Shown: positions 8,200-16,613, counted from the stretch's first letter. The stretch is DNA of 64,000 nucleotides from Clostridia bacterium (GCA_017407995.1 JAFQVM010000028.1:1-64000); one strand, 5' to 3'. Numbers and translations are program-made. Notes: generated from the sequence alone by a model not told the origin.

Positions 8200-9339
8200 T
8201 TAGATAACTCTTACTCTTACAACACCGTCGATAGCGTTAAGCTTATCAACATCAGGCTGGCCTGATATATCTGCTGCAAGATAGCCCATGCCTTTCTTTG
8301 TTGCGCATACGAGAGATGCTGTGTTGCCGAGAGCTGCAATGATTTCGCTCTGGATACCGTCTGTCTCCTTGAATATTACGCAAACACGTGTTTCGAATGC
8401 TGCGGGAAGAGCAACATTCGGAAGGTTGACGGAGTTCTTTATCTCGCCACGCTCAAGGTAAGCGATAAGCTCGTCAGCAGCCATAACAGCGCAGTTGTCC
8501 TCACTCTCGGGAGTGGAAGCTCCAAGGTGGGGGATAGCTACAACGCCTTCAACACCTATCTGTGCATCTGTCGGGAAGTCGGTTACATAAGCGGCAACCT
8601 TACCGGACTCAAGAGCTGCAATGATATCATCGGAGTTTACAAGCTCGCCACGGGCGAAGTTGAGAATTCTGACGCCGTCTTTCATGGTTGCGATTGTCTG
8701 TGCGCTGACGGTGTCCTTCGTCTTGTCATTAAAGGGAAGGTGAAGGGTGATATAGTCTGCAGCAGCATAGACATTTGCGATGTCATCTGTCACCTTAACT
8801 GCGGGGTTAAGGCTCAGAGCACCGTTAACCGACAGGAACGGGTCATAACCAATAACATCCATACCCATGCTGATAGCTGCGTTAGCAACAAGTGCACCGA
8901 TAGCACCAAGGCCGACAACACCCATTGTTTTGCCTTTGATTTCGGGGCCTGCAAAAGCGCTCTTGCCTTTTTCGACAAGCTTTGAAACGTTAGCGCCTTC
9001 ACCCTTTAAGGTCTTGCACCAGTCAACAGCGTCGGTAATTTTTCTGGAAGCAAGCAGAGCTGCGCAGATAACAAGCTCCTTAACAGCGTTAGCGTTAGCG
9101 CCGGGAGTGTTGAAAACTGCGATACCTGCATCAGAGCATCTGTCAATCGGAATATTGTTAACGCCTGCGCCTGCTCTTGCAATTGCAAGGAGGTTTGAGC
9201 CAAACTCTGTCTCATGCATGGAAGCCGAGCGTACCATAACTGCTGCGGGATTCTCAGCATTGTCAGAGCAAGCATATTTAGCGTCAAAGCGGTCTGTACC
9301 GCACTTTGCAATTTTATTTAAAGTAAGTATATCAAACAT
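8200..9339 (-). CDS. serA: D-3-phosphoglycerate dehydrogenase
   Basis: NAD-dependent oxidation of 3-phosphoglycerate, the first step of serine synthesis. The 379 residues show the two-part 2-hydroxyacid dehydrogenase fold: an NAD-binding GLGAIG motif at about 144-149, catalytic Arg in NFARGELVN, Glu in the following strand and His in HLGASTPESE. A short ACT-like regulatory tail covers the last 65 residues. Two ATG codons lie close together; the inner one (9339) is preferred because GAAAGG is ten bases before it, while the outer ATG abuts the same site. It follows serC by 21 bp on the same strand, so the two form one operon. Confidence 0.95.
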   Translation of the reverse strand: MFDILTLNKIAKCGTDRFDAKYACSDNAENPAAVMVRSASMHETEFGSNLLAIARAGAGVNNIPIDRCSDAGIAVFNTPGANANAVKELVICAALLASRKITDAVDWCKTLKGEGANVSKLVEKGKSAFAGPEIKGKTMGVVGLGAIGALVANAAISMGMDVIGYDPFLSVNGALSLNPAVKVTDDIANVYAAADYITLHLPFNDKTKDTVSAQTIATMKDGVRILNFARGELVNSDDIIAALESGKVAAYVTDFPTDAQIGVEGVVAIPHLGASTPESEDNCAVMAADELIAYLERGEIKNSVNLPNVALPAAFETRVCVIFKETDGIQSEIIAALGNTASLVCATKKGMGYLAADISGQPDVDKLNAIDGVVRVRVI

Positions 9340-9360
9340 ATGTAGCATCCTTTCGTGGCG

Positions 9361-10443
9361 TTAGCCGTTGTTCTTCTCGAACTCTTTCATGAATTCGACA
9401 AGCTGTTCAACACCCTCGATGGGCATAGCGTTGTAAATAGAAGCACGCATACCGCCGACAGAACGGTGTCCCTTAAGGTTGACAAAACCTGCTGCAGTTG
9501 CTTCGCTTACGAACTTAGCATTGAGCTCATCGGTAGGAGTAACGAATGTGACGTTCATAAGAGAACGGTCTTCGTGTCTTACGGGGTTATTAAAAAGGGA
9601 GCTGGAGTCGATGTAGTCATAGAGAATCTTAGCCTTAGCTTCGTTTCTCAGCTTCATCTCCTCAAGACCGCCGAGGTTCTTTATCCACTCAAGTACAAGC
9701 TTGCACATGTAGATGGAGTAACAAGGCGGAGTGTTATACATTGAATCGTTGTCAGCCATTGCTTTGTAGTCGAGCATGGTCGGGATATCCTCACGTGCAT
9801 TGCCTATGAGGTCCTCACGAACGATAACAACGGTAAGGCCTGCGGGGCCGATGTTCTTCTGAGCACCGCCGTAGATAATACCGAACTTTGAAACATCCAA
9901 CGGCTCTGAAAGGTAGCAGGATGAAACGTCTGCAACCAGCGGAACATCACCTGTATCGGGGATATAGGGGAACTTTGTGCCATAGATAGTGTTGTTCATG
10001 CAGATGTAAGCATAGTCTGCTTCGGGGTTGAAGTCAGCTCTTGTGAGCTTCGGGATATATGAGAAAGTCTCATCCTTTGAGGATGCGACAACGTTGATGT
10101 CGCCGTACTTACAGGCTTCCTTATATGCCTTTGTTGAGAACTGTCCGGTCAAAACGTAGTCAGCTTTCTTGGAGCCGTTGAGAAGATTCAGCGGAATAGC
10201 AGAAAACTGTGTTGATGCGCCGCCTTGAAGGAAAAGGATTTTATAGTTCTCGGGAACGTTAAGAACCTCTCTGAAGAGGGCCTCAGCACCGAAGATAATG
10301 CTCTCGTAAATCTTTGAGCGGTGTGACATCTCCATAACGGACTGTCCGCTGCCCTGATAATCAAGCATCTCTGCAGCTGCACGGTTGAGAACGCTTTCCG
10401 GCAGCATGGACGGGCCTGCTGAAAAATTGAATACTCTTGCCAT
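9361..10443 (-). CDS. serC: Phosphoserine aminotransferase
   Basis: PLP enzyme that makes phosphoserine from 3-phosphohydroxypyruvate and glutamate; 360 residues, the normal family length. The start VFNFSAGPSMLPESVL and FLQGGAS are diagnostic. The PLP lysine lies in YGGAQKNIGPAG, and the end has the substrate Arg region KGHRSVGGMRASIYNA. AACGGAGG lies ten bases before the ATG. The order serC-serA covers two of three steps of serine synthesis; the serB step is not in the window. Confidence 0.97.
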   Translation of the reverse strand: MARVFNFSAGPSMLPESVLNRAAAEMLDYQGSGQSVMEMSHRSKIYESIIFGAEALFREVLNVPENYKILFLQGGASTQFSAIPLNLLNGSKKADYVLTGQFSTKAYKEACKYGDINVVASSKDETFSYIPKLTRADFNPEADYAYICMNNTIYGTKFPYIPDTGDVPLVADVSSCYLSEPLDVSKFGIIYGGAQKNIGPAGLTVVIVREDLIGNAREDIPTMLDYKAMADNDSMYNTPPCYSIYMCKLVLEWIKNLGGLEEMKLRNEAKAKILYDYIDSSSLFNNPVRHEDRSLMNVTFVTPTDELNAKFVSEATAAGFVNLKGHRSVGGMRASIYNAMPIEGVEQLVEFMKEFEKNNG

Positions 10444-10501
10444 AACTTTATCCTCCGTTTCATTAGCGCTTAAAATAGCACAAATAAAAAGTATATTTAA
10501 T

Positions 10502-10531
10502 ATTATATAGCAAATAAAAAAGAGAAGTCAA
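10502..10531 (-). promoter_or_regulatory. Promoter of serC-serA
   Basis: Minus strand TTGACT (10526-10531), 18 bp, TATAAT (10502-10507), about 60 bp upstream of the serC ATG. No riboswitch fold is evident in the short leader. Confidence 0.8.
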
Positions 10532-10544
10532 CAAAAAATTGCTA

Positions 10545-10573
10545 TTGAAATAAAGTCTTTAACTATGTATAAT
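10545..10573 (+). promoter_or_regulatory. Promoter of the DUF3048 gene
   Basis: TTGAAA (10545-10550), 17 bp, TATAAT (10568-10573), 45 bp before the ATG and back-to-back with the serC promoter. Confidence 0.85.
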
Positions 10574-10617
10574 ATTTTTGTAAAAAAGTTAATTTTTTTA
10601 TTCGAGGTGTAATAAAA

Positions 10618-11712
10618 ATGGCGGCAAAAAAAGGCAGTAAAAAGCTTATAATCGTTCTTGCGGCAATGGTTCTTCTCATAGCGGCGATATTTGTTGTTGT
10701 TATGGTTACAGGCGGTAATAGCGGTGGCGACGGTAATGATAACAACGAGACCACCACAAACAGTTCGTCTGCAACAGGAACCCAGGAAGAAGAAAAAGGT
10801 CCGATAAATCCGTTGACAGGTATGAGCGGTTTTGATGCACAGGGTAAGCGTCCTGTGGCGGTGATGATAAACAACTCAGCTCCCGCACGTCCTCAGTGGG
10901 GTCTTTGCACACCTGACATAGTTGTCGAAGGTGTAACCGAGGCAGGAATTACCCGTATGCTCTGGCTGTATGCGGATGTAAACGATATGCCAGATAAGGT
11001 GGGTTCGCTGCGCAGCGCAAGACACGATTTTGTTGAGATAGCAGAAGGACTTGACGCATTATTTGTACACTGGGGCGGCAGTAAGTATGCCTATAATGCT
11101 ATTAACGGCCGTGATGTAGACCATCTTGACGGAATGGCATACACTCAGAAGTATTTCTTCCGTGATACTGAGCGTACCAATGTTTCCATTGAGCACAGAG
11201 GCTATACAACCGGCGAAGCTGTTAAAAAAGGTTTTGAAAAGCTCAATCTGAGACAAGATATAGACAGCAAGTATTCTTCTCCCTTTGCGTTTGCAGATGA
11301 TGTTCGCACGCCTGACGGAGGCGCCTGTAAAACGGTTGATATCGTTTTTTCAAAATATTGCAACCACACATTTACTTATAACACTTCCGATTCGCTGTAT
11401 TATAATAATATTAATGGGTCTCCGATGAAGGATGCTGACGGAAAGCAGATGGCAGTAAAGAATGTTATCATTCTCTATTGCGGAATATCCTCTATGGGTG
11501 ACGATGCAGGCTGTATTGATATGAATCTTACAAGCGGTAGTGGCGTACTTCTTTCAAACGGTGCGTATGAAAATATTACCTGGGAAAAGGGCTCTGCTTC
11601 CGATATGCTCAAGCTCTATTCTGCAGACGGCAAGGAACTCCAGCTTAATGCAGGCAAGAGTTATATCGGTCTTGTTCCCAACTCCAACAAGGCTCAGACA
11701 GTTATAGGATAA
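10618..11712 (+). CDS. DUF3048 (YerB-like) surface protein
   Basis: A protein of 364 residues with an N-terminal membrane helix (about 9-32), a low-complexity Asn/Thr/Gly/Ser linker to about residue 58, then the two-part DUF3048 domain. PINPLTG, KRPVAVMINNS, PDIVVEGVTEAGITR and VGSLRSARHDFVEIA are typical of the family. B. subtilis YerB is a lipoprotein with this domain; here there is no lipobox Cys, so a membrane anchor is more likely. Biochemical role is not known for the family. ATTCGAGGTG precedes the ATG. It is a single gene with its own promoter, followed by the trpB promoter. Confidence 0.88.
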   Translation: MAAKKGSKKLIIVLAAMVLLIAAIFVVVMVTGGNSGGDGNDNNETTTNSSSATGTQEEEKGPINPLTGMSGFDAQGKRPVAVMINNSAPARPQWGLCTPDIVVEGVTEAGITRMLWLYADVNDMPDKVGSLRSARHDFVEIAEGLDALFVHWGGSKYAYNAINGRDVDHLDGMAYTQKYFFRDTERTNVSIEHRGYTTGEAVKKGFEKLNLRQDIDSKYSSPFAFADDVRTPDGGACKTVDIVFSKYCNHTFTYNTSDSLYYNNINGSPMKDADGKQMAVKNVIILYCGISSMGDDAGCIDMNLTSGSGVLLSNGAYENITWEKGSASDMLKLYSADGKELQLNAGKSYIGLVPNSNKAQTVIG

Positions 11713-11732
11713 CTTGATTTTCTTCAAAAGTG

Positions 11733-11761
11733 TTGACAATGTAACCTTTGAGTGATATAAT
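11733..11761 (+). promoter_or_regulatory. Promoter of the trpB T-box transcript
   Basis: Consensus TTGACA (11733-11738), exactly 17 bp, TATAAT (11756-11761). Confidence 0.93.
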
Positions 11762-11767
11762 TCCAAA

Positions 11768-12056
11768 TAATTTAATAGCTAAACCGTTGAGGCGGAAGTA
11801 AAGGTGATGATGCTTCCACAGAGAGTCCGTGTTGCTGAGAGTCGGGCGAAAAACAAGTCATCAAATGGGCCGCTGAGGGTGCAGTCAAATGCGATATTCG
11901 CAAAGTATTCTGCAACGTGTGGGCATACGTCAGTTGCCGGGGGTATGTCGGTATCCCGCAAAGGGCACGGTTTTACCGTGAATCAAGGTGGCACCACGGA
12001 TAATGTTTATTCGTCCTTGACAGAGAATATTTCTGTCAAGGACTTTTATTTTTGCA
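11768..12056 (+). ncRNA. T-box leader (tryptophan) of trpB
   Basis: An S-turn AGTA at 11797-11800 faces a specifier TGG at 11866-11868, which is followed by G and then CCGC that can pair with GCGG beside the S-turn. The T-box sequence AAGGTGGCACCACGG is at about 11985-11999. The terminator is a 12-bp stem (12013-12024 with 12032-12043) followed by a T-rich run. UGG is the only tryptophan codon and matches the trpB gene downstream. Uncharged tRNA-Trp should prevent termination and switch on trpB. Confidence 0.95.
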
Positions 12057-12066
12057 GGTGATAATT

Positions 12067-12105
12067 ATGAAACTGTTGACAAAACGATGGCGAAACTCAA
12101 AGTAA
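12067..12105 (+). CDS. Possible 12-residue leader peptide between T-box and trpB
   Basis: A short open frame, [12 protein letters not shown], starts 7 bases after AGGTG and ends 43 bp before trpB. It contains one Trp codon. It lies after the T-box terminator, so it would be made only on read-through RNA. It could couple translation to trpB or add a Trp-sensing step, but a frame this short can arise by chance, and one Trp codon is weak evidence. Confidence 0.3.
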   Translation: MKLLTKRWRNSK

Positions 12106-12148
12106 TTACTTAAACTCATATCAAACAAAATATTTGGAGGAAACTGTA

Positions 12149-13366
12149 ATGAATTTTAATAATATCGATTTTGACACCTATTTTAAAAACTACCCCGATG
12201 AGAATGGCTTTTTCGGAAAGTACGGCGGTTCATATATTTCTGAGGATTTGCAGAAAGCAATGGAGGAGATAACAGAGGCATATTTCACAATCTGTAAGTC
12301 CAGCAAGTTTATCAGTGAGCTTCGCAGAATCCGCAAGGATTTCCAGGGCAGACCAACACCTATCTCTCATCTTGAACGTTTGTCTGAGAAGCTTGGAAAT
12401 GTTCAGCTCTATGTAAAGCGTGAGGACCTTAACCACACAGGCGCACATAAGCTCAACCACTGTATGGGCGAGGCACTTCTTGCAAAGTACATGGGCAAGA
12501 AAAAGGTTATAGCTGAAACAGGAGCGGGTCAGCACGGTGTTGCACTTGCGACTGCAGCGGCTTATTTTGGTCTTGAATGTGATATTTATATGGGTTCTGT
12601 TGATATCAAAAAGCAGGCTCCCAACGTCGCAAGGATGAAGATTCTCGGCGCCAACGTTGTCGAAGTGACACACGGTCTTGCAACGCTCAAAGAGGCTGTT
12701 GATGCAGCGTTTGCAGCTTATGCAAAAGAGTATAAGGACAGCATTTACTGTATCGGCTCTGTTCTCGGACCTCATCCGTTCCCGATGATGGTGCGTGATT
12801 TCCAGAGCGTTGTCGGTATTGAGGCAAGAGAGCAGTTTCTTGAGATGACAGGCGAGCTGCCTGATGCTATTGTCGCTTGTGTCGGCGGCGGTTCAAACGC
12901 TGCAGGCTTCTTTGCAGGCTTTTTAAATGACCCTGTTGACATCTACGGCGTTGAGCCGCTCGGCAGAGGACCTGCGCTCGGCGACCATGCAGCGAGCCTT
13001 AAATACGGCGAAGAGGGTATTATGCACGGCTTCAACAGCATCATGTTAAAGGACGAAAACGGCGAGCCCGCACCGGTTTATTCTGTAGCGAGCGGTCTTG
13101 ACTATCCGTCATCGGGACCCGAACACGCCTTCCTGCACGACATCGGCAGAGTTAAGTATGACGTGGTAGACGACGATGAAACTGTTGACGCATTCTTCAC
13201 TCTTTCAAAACTTGAGGGTATCATCCCTGCGATTGAAAGCTCACACGCAGTAGCATACGGAATGAAGCTTGCTGAGAAGATGGGCAAGGGCTCAATTCTT
13301 ATCAATCTCTCCGGCAGAGGCGATAAGGATATGGATTATATCATTGAGAAGTACGGAATAAGATAA
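12149..13366 (+). CDS. trpB: Tryptophan synthase beta chain, solitary
   Basis: PLP enzyme that joins indole and serine to form tryptophan; 405 residues. The PLP lysine is in HTGAHKLNH, the catalytic Glu in AETGAGQHG, the phosphate-binding loop is [10 protein letters not shown], and the C-terminal SGRGDKDM is present. ATG at 12149 has TTTGGAGG seven to eight bases before it; the TTG at 12134 is part of that site. No trpA or other trp gene is adjacent, and a terminator follows directly. The product may work with a TrpA encoded elsewhere or salvage indole. The UGG T-box supports a true tryptophan role. Confidence 0.95.
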   Translation: MNFNNIDFDTYFKNYPDENGFFGKYGGSYISEDLQKAMEEITEAYFTICKSSKFISELRRIRKDFQGRPTPISHLERLSEKLGNVQLYVKREDLNHTGAHKLNHCMGEALLAKYMGKKKVIAETGAGQHGVALATAAAYFGLECDIYMGSVDIKKQAPNVARMKILGANVVEVTHGLATLKEAVDAAFAAYAKEYKDSIYCIGSVLGPHPFPMMVRDFQSVVGIEAREQFLEMTGELPDAIVACVGGGSNAAGFFAGFLNDPVDIYGVEPLGRGPALGDHAASLKYGEEGIMHGFNSIMLKDENGEPAPVYSVASGLDYPSSGPEHAFLHDIGRVKYDVVDDDETVDAFFTLSKLEGIIPAIESSHAVAYGMKLAEKMGKGSILINLSGRGDKDMDYIIEKYGIR

Positions 13367-13370
13367 TTTA

Positions 13371-13404
13371 AAAGCAGAGTTGATTTTTCAACTCTGCTTT
13401 TTTG
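13371..13404. terminator. Bidirectional terminator between trpB and cca
   Basis: A 13-bp stem (13371-13383 with 13388-13400), four-base T loop and T run. The right arm contains the stop codon of the minus-strand cca gene (13388-13390), so the two features share bases. Confidence 0.9.
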
Positions 13405-14740
13405 TTTGTTCAAATATTTCTTTGGCCCGAACTATAAGAGCGTTACTGTCGTTCGGGATTTTTTCGTCAATTACCTCTTCCAGCAATGCGGAGAGCACAG
13501 CACCTAAATCCTTGCCCTCGGGTATACCGTGGTTTATCAGCGTGCGGCCGTTGACAGCAAGACTTTTGAGCGTCAGACACGGCTCAAGTGCAGCGAGTTC
13601 TTTTGCCAGCTGTTCTGCGGCGGCTATCGATTCAAGCCTGAAATGGTATTCGGGCGACTGCGAAAGCACATCTGCACGCATGACTTGAAGAAGCTTAATC
13701 GTTCTTTCAAGGCCAAACCGAGCAAGATATTTTTTCATTCGTTCGGACTTCTCGTAAAGCTCCCAGCGGTCATGGTTATCAATAAGGAACAAAACCTCAT
13801 CACGAAACTTGTTCGGTAACTTCAGTTGTGCCAAAATGTCTGCAGCAATTTCAGCGCTTACCTTTTGATGGCCGTAAAAATGGGCCCTTCCTTTTTCGTC
13901 AAAAGTTTTGGACGCAGGTTTTCCGCTGTCGTGCAAGAGCATTGCAAAACGCAAAACAGGGTCAGGGGATATACTTTCAAGCGAAAAAAGCGTGTGCTCA
14001 TATATATCGTAACAGTGGTGCGGGTTGTCGTGGCTGTTTTTATACATCGGTTGAAGCTGCGGTAAAACGGTGAACAGTACGTCCGAAAAATCGGACAGCA
14101 CTCTGTGTGCACCTGCTCCGCAGATGAGTCTAAGCAGCTCTTTTGAAATCCGCTCAACTGATATATTTTTAAGCAAATCTTTGTTTTTGTGTATGCTATC
14201 GGCGGTTTCGGGGTCGATTGTAAAGTCAAGAACGCTTGCGAAGCGAAGCCCACGCAGAATTCGCAGAGCATCCTCGTTGAAACGTCTGTCTGCATCGCCT
14301 ACACAGCACACAACGTTGTTTTTTAAATCCTCTTTCCCGCCAAAGGGGTCTGATATGCCTGATGACGGACTGTATGCCATGGCGTTTACGGTGAAGTCAC
14401 GTCGGGCAAGGTCGGCGGTAAGGTCGCAGGTGAACTCGACAGTTTTCGGGTGCCTGTTGTCTTCATATTCGCCGTCAAGACGAAAGGTTGTTATCTCAAG
14501 CGCAGATGAGTCTATGACTACTGTCAGCGTGCCGTGCTGTATACCTGTTTCAATGCAGTGAAAACCTGAAAAAACCGACTTCATCTGCTCAGGTGTCGCA
14601 GAGGTGGTGATGTCCCAGTCATCGGGCGTTTTGCCAAGGAGCGAATCCCGCACGCAGCCGCCGACGGCATAGGCTTCAAAGCCCGCAGCTTCGAGCAGCG
14701 AGATAGCTTTTTGCACATTTGTCGGCAGTTTTATCTTCAT
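13388..14740 (-). CDS. cca: CCA tRNA nucleotidyltransferase
   Basis: Adds or repairs the 3' CCA of tRNA in the cytoplasm; 450 residues. The class II nucleotidyltransferase head shows AVGGCVRDSLLG, the metal-binding DWD at 41-43, LARRDFTVNAMA and EDALRILRGLRFA. An HD domain follows (LLHDSGKPAS, about residue 260) with a C-terminal helical part, as in many clostridial enzymes. The tRNA genes in this window already encode CCA, so the enzyme would mainly repair. It may be a CCA-adding or an A-adding type; this cannot be told apart by eye. It is a single gene. Confidence 0.95.
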   Translation of the reverse strand: MKIKLPTNVQKAISLLEAAGFEAYAVGGCVRDSLLGKTPDDWDITTSATPEQMKSVFSGFHCIETGIQHGTLTVVIDSSALEITTFRLDGEYEDNRHPKTVEFTCDLTADLARRDFTVNAMAYSPSSGISDPFGGKEDLKNNVVCCVGDADRRFNEDALRILRGLRFASVLDFTIDPETADSIHKNKDLLKNISVERISKELLRLICGAGAHRVLSDFSDVLFTVLPQLQPMYKNSHDNPHHCYDIYEHTLFSLESISPDPVLRFAMLLHDSGKPASKTFDEKGRAHFYGHQKVSAEIAADILAQLKLPNKFRDEVLFLIDNHDRWELYEKSERMKKYLARFGLERTIKLLQVMRADVLSQSPEYHFRLESIAAAEQLAKELAALEPCLTLKSLAVNGRTLINHGIPEGKDLGAVLSALLEEVIDEKIPNDSNALIVRAKEIFEQTKKQS

Positions 14741-14757
14741 TTGGGCACCCCTTTCTG

Positions 14758-14786
14758 TTTACAATATTAACATTTTATCTTATAAT
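14758..14786 (+). promoter_or_regulatory. Promoter of the ArsC/Spx-like gene
   Basis: TTTACA (14758-14763), 17 bp, TATAAT (14781-14786), about 40 bp before the TTG start at 14828. Confidence 0.75.
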
Positions 14787-14827
14787 AATCAATGTTAAAA
14801 ATATTTGACGGCAAAGGAGACTTAACC

Positions 14828-15169
14828 TTGAATATACAGATTTTTGGCAAATCAAAGTGTTTTGATACAAAGAAAGCAGAGCGCTATTTTAAGGAGCGCA
14901 GAATAAAGTATCAGCTCATAGACGTTGCAAAGTACGGCATGAGCAAGGGTGAATATAACAGCGTTAAAAATGCCGTAGGCGGTATGGACAAGCTTTTTGA
15001 CGAGAAGACAAAGGCTTATGAGGAGCATTTTATAAAGTATCTCGCTTCGGCAGAAGCGAAGGAAGAAAAACTGCTCGAACATCCTGAGCTTTTTAAAACA
15101 CCGATAGTTAGAAACGGCAAGCAGGCGACGGTCGGCTACTGTCCTGATGTGTGGAAAACCTGGGAATAA
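14828..15169 (+). CDS. ArsC/Spx family thioredoxin-fold protein
   Basis: A small protein of 113 residues. The start NIQIFGKSKCFDTKKAERYF is the ArsC/Spx/YffB pattern with Cys at residue 11 and no second Cys near it; a later KTPIVRNGKQATVGY is the cis-Pro region of the fold. TTG at 14828 is preferred over the ATG at 14792 because AAAGGAG lies eight bases before the TTG and the product then has normal family length. Members include arsenate reductases and the regulator Spx. The RNA-polymerase contact features of Spx are not evident, so the role stays open. Confidence 0.85.
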   Translation: MNIQIFGKSKCFDTKKAERYFKERRIKYQLIDVAKYGMSKGEYNSVKNAVGGMDKLFDEKTKAYEEHFIKYLASAEAKEEKLLEHPELFKTPIVRNGKQATVGYCPDVWKTWE

Positions 15170-15183
15170 ACAGGCTTTCTTTT
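15152..15183 (+). terminator. Weak terminator overlapping the end of the ArsC-like gene
   Basis: AAAACCTG and CAGGCTTT can pair with one mismatch around the stop codon region and are followed by TCTTTTTT. Plausible but weak. Confidence 0.45.
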
Positions 15184-15214
15184 TTCGACACTATGTGATA
15201 TACTTTTCTCAATT

Positions 15215-15402
15215 GAATATGGGAACATCAGGCGTCAATGTTCAGCTACAGAGCCGGACTGCGACTTAATAAGGAAACGGGTGCAAATCCCGTGCGAACT
15301 CGTCGCCGTGACGGAGAAGTCCGCACACATTATGTCACTGAGAAATCGGGAAGGCGTGTGCGGGTGTTGATACCAAAGCCGGAAGACTTACCTGCTGATT
15401 CG
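15215..15402 (+). ncRNA. Cobalamin riboswitch
   Basis: The conserved adenosylcobalamin core is readable in order: GAGCCGGACTGCGAC, then AAGGAAACGGGTGCAAATCC and CGTGCGAACTCGTCGCCGTGA, then GGGAAGGCG (from 15348), and the closing box AAGCCGGAAGACTTACCTGC (15376-15395). This is the B12 aptamer layout. In B12 transport and synthesis genes the bound aptamer usually represses expression. It stands before a DUF4430 protein and an ECF S component, which fits a vitamin B12 uptake unit. Confidence 0.93.
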
Positions 15403-15688
15403 TACAAAGAGCCACGAGACCCTGGCGTTCGTACAAGAAAGCCTCTTTTGCCCTTTTAAGGAGGTGCAGACCGAGAAAAATTGCGCAAGACAAGGCGCAG
15501 GGTTCTGACAACAAGGGAGTGTACTTTGTGTACTCGACCGAGGTTGGCAGGTTCCTGCAACGCAGTAAGCAAACCACAGAGTGTTTTGTGGTTGCACGAT
15601 TTTTCGATGGTCTATGGCTTTTATTGTATTTTCCTCCGCCTTTGTACTGAGCGTTCCATGTTCAAAAAAAGGAAAGGAGGTTATTTTT
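15403..15688 (+). promoter_or_regulatory. Long leader between the B12 aptamer and the DUF4430 gene
   Basis: A 286-base stretch with no convincing gene. It holds a direct repeat TTCGTACAA (about 15400 and 15428), a pyrimidine-rich CCTCTTTTGCCC that can cover AAGGAGG (15459-15465), and then the hairpin repeat at 15474-15607. The AAGGAGG at 15459 has no start codon at a useful distance, so it may be a displaced original ribosome site. The working site is AAAGGAGG at 15674-15681. Confidence 0.6.
15474..15607. repeat. MITE-like or structured palindromic element
   Basis: The ends are inverted: GAAAAATTGCGC (15474) against GCACGATTTTTC (ending 15605), 10 of 12 matching. Inside, CAGGGTTCTGACAAC pairs with GTTGGCAGGTTCCTG (11 of 15). 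A small hairpin GAGTGTAC/GTGTACTC sits at the centre and another, AACCACA/TGTGGTT, near the right end. The whole could fold as one long RNA hairpin. No transposase is present. This is either a non-autonomous mobile repeat or a structured leader part. Confidence 0.5.
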
Positions 15689-16102
15689 ATGAGCGGAAAA
15701 AAGTCCAATAAAAAAATTATAGCTATTGTATGTGTTTTGTTCGCAGTTTTACTTGCCGCATCAGCTTTAGTTTTTCATTTCTTTGGTCCCAACGCAGAAC
15801 AGGGCTCCAAGGAGATAACTGTTGAGATTGTCTTTGCACAGGGAGACTCAAAAACAGTCGAGATAAAAACTGATGCCGAATACCTCAGAGGTGCTTTGGA
15901 GGAAAAGAACCTCGTCGAGGGAGAAGACGGTCCTTACGGTTTGTTTGTAACTGCGATTGACGGCGTTACTGCCGACAGCTCAAAGGAGCAGTGGTGGTGT
16001 TTTACAAAGGGCGGCGAAACTATGACAACAGGCATTGATTCAACGCCAATTAAGGACGGTGATAAGTATGAAATCACCCTCAAAACAGGCTACGATTACT
16101 AA
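15689..16102 (+). CDS. DUF4430 domain protein, membrane anchored
   Basis: A protein of 137 residues. An N-terminal helix (about 9-30) anchors a small outer domain whose end, WWCFTKGGETMTTGIDSTPIKDGDKYEITL, is the DUF4430 pattern; the same fold forms the C-terminal domain of transcobalamin-type B12 carriers. ATG at 15689 has AAAGGAGG eight bases before it. The frame continues upstream to about 15581, but without a ribosome site. With the cobalamin riboswitch upstream and an ECF S gene overlapping its 3' end by 35 bases, a role in catching cobalamin at the cell surface is likely. That role is inferred, not shown. Confidence 0.85.
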   Translation: MSGKKSNKKIIAIVCVLFAVLLAASALVFHFFGPNAEQGSKEITVEIVFAQGDSKTVEIKTDAEYLRGALEEKNLVEGEDGPYGLFVTAIDGVTADSSKEQWWCFTKGGETMTTGIDSTPIKDGDKYEITLKTGYDY

Positions 16103-16613
16103 ATCGGGCGTTCGTAACGGTCTGATTGACTCGGCGGTTTTTGCGTTGCTTGGAGCGCTTCTTATTGTTGTGCAGGTGGCACTTGCCTTTTTGCCGAACA
16201 TAGAGCTCGTTTCGATATTGTTAATCGTATACACTACAGTTTTCGGCTTTAAGGCACTCATACCGACAGCGGTATTCGTCGTTGCTGAATGGCTTATTTA
16301 TGGCTTTGGGCTGTGGAGCATAAACTATGTTTATGTTTGGCCGCTGCTGGTTCTCATAGCCTTTTTCTTCAGAAAAAACCGCTCACCGTTGCTGTGGGCA
16401 TTAATTTCAGGAATATACGGTCTTGCTTTCGGTGCGCTGTGCGCCATAGTGCAGGCGTGCATAGGTGGAGTAGCCTTTGGTGTGTCCTATTGGATAAACG
16501 GAATACCGTTTGACCTGCTGCACTGCGCAGGTAATTTTGTAACAGCGCTGCTGCTTTTTAAGCCGCTGAACAGGGCGCTTGAAACAGCGGTCAAAAAAAT
16601 CGGACGGTTATAA
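16068..16613 (+). CDS. ECF transporter S component, likely for cobalamin
   Basis: An integral membrane protein of 181 residues with five to six helices (about 20-42, 45-65, 70-88, 95-112, 118-145, 155-172). Size and helix layout match the substrate-binding S component of energy-coupling factor importers. The segment IYGLAFGALCAIVQ is the small-residue-rich type of helix used to contact the T component. GGACGGTGATAAGT lies before the ATG, and the gene overlaps the DUF4430 gene by 35 bases, so the two are translationally coupled. The EcfA/EcfT energising module must be elsewhere. Cobalamin as substrate rests on the riboswitch. Confidence 0.85.
   Translation: MKSPSKQATITKSGVRNGLIDSAVFALLGALLIVVQVALAFLPNIELVSILLIVYTTVFGFKALIPTAVFVVAEWLIYGFGLWSINYVYVWPLLVLIAFFFRKNRSPLLWALISGIYGLAFGALCAIVQACIGGVAFGVSYWINGIPFDLLHCAGNFVTALLLFKPLNRALETAVKKIGRL

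Noticed and set aside
11804-12061. Open frame of 85 codons on the plus strand upstream of trpB
   Set aside because: It lies wholly within the tryptophan T-box RNA and has no protein-like pattern.
15238-15459. Open frame of 73 codons on the plus strand
   Set aside because: It translates the cobalamin riboswitch; the RNA motifs explain the sequence.
15581-15688. N-terminal extension of the DUF4430 protein, with a lipobox-like SVPC
   Set aside because: No ribosome site, and the Cys context has Pro before it; the ATG at 15689 has a strong AAAGGAGG.
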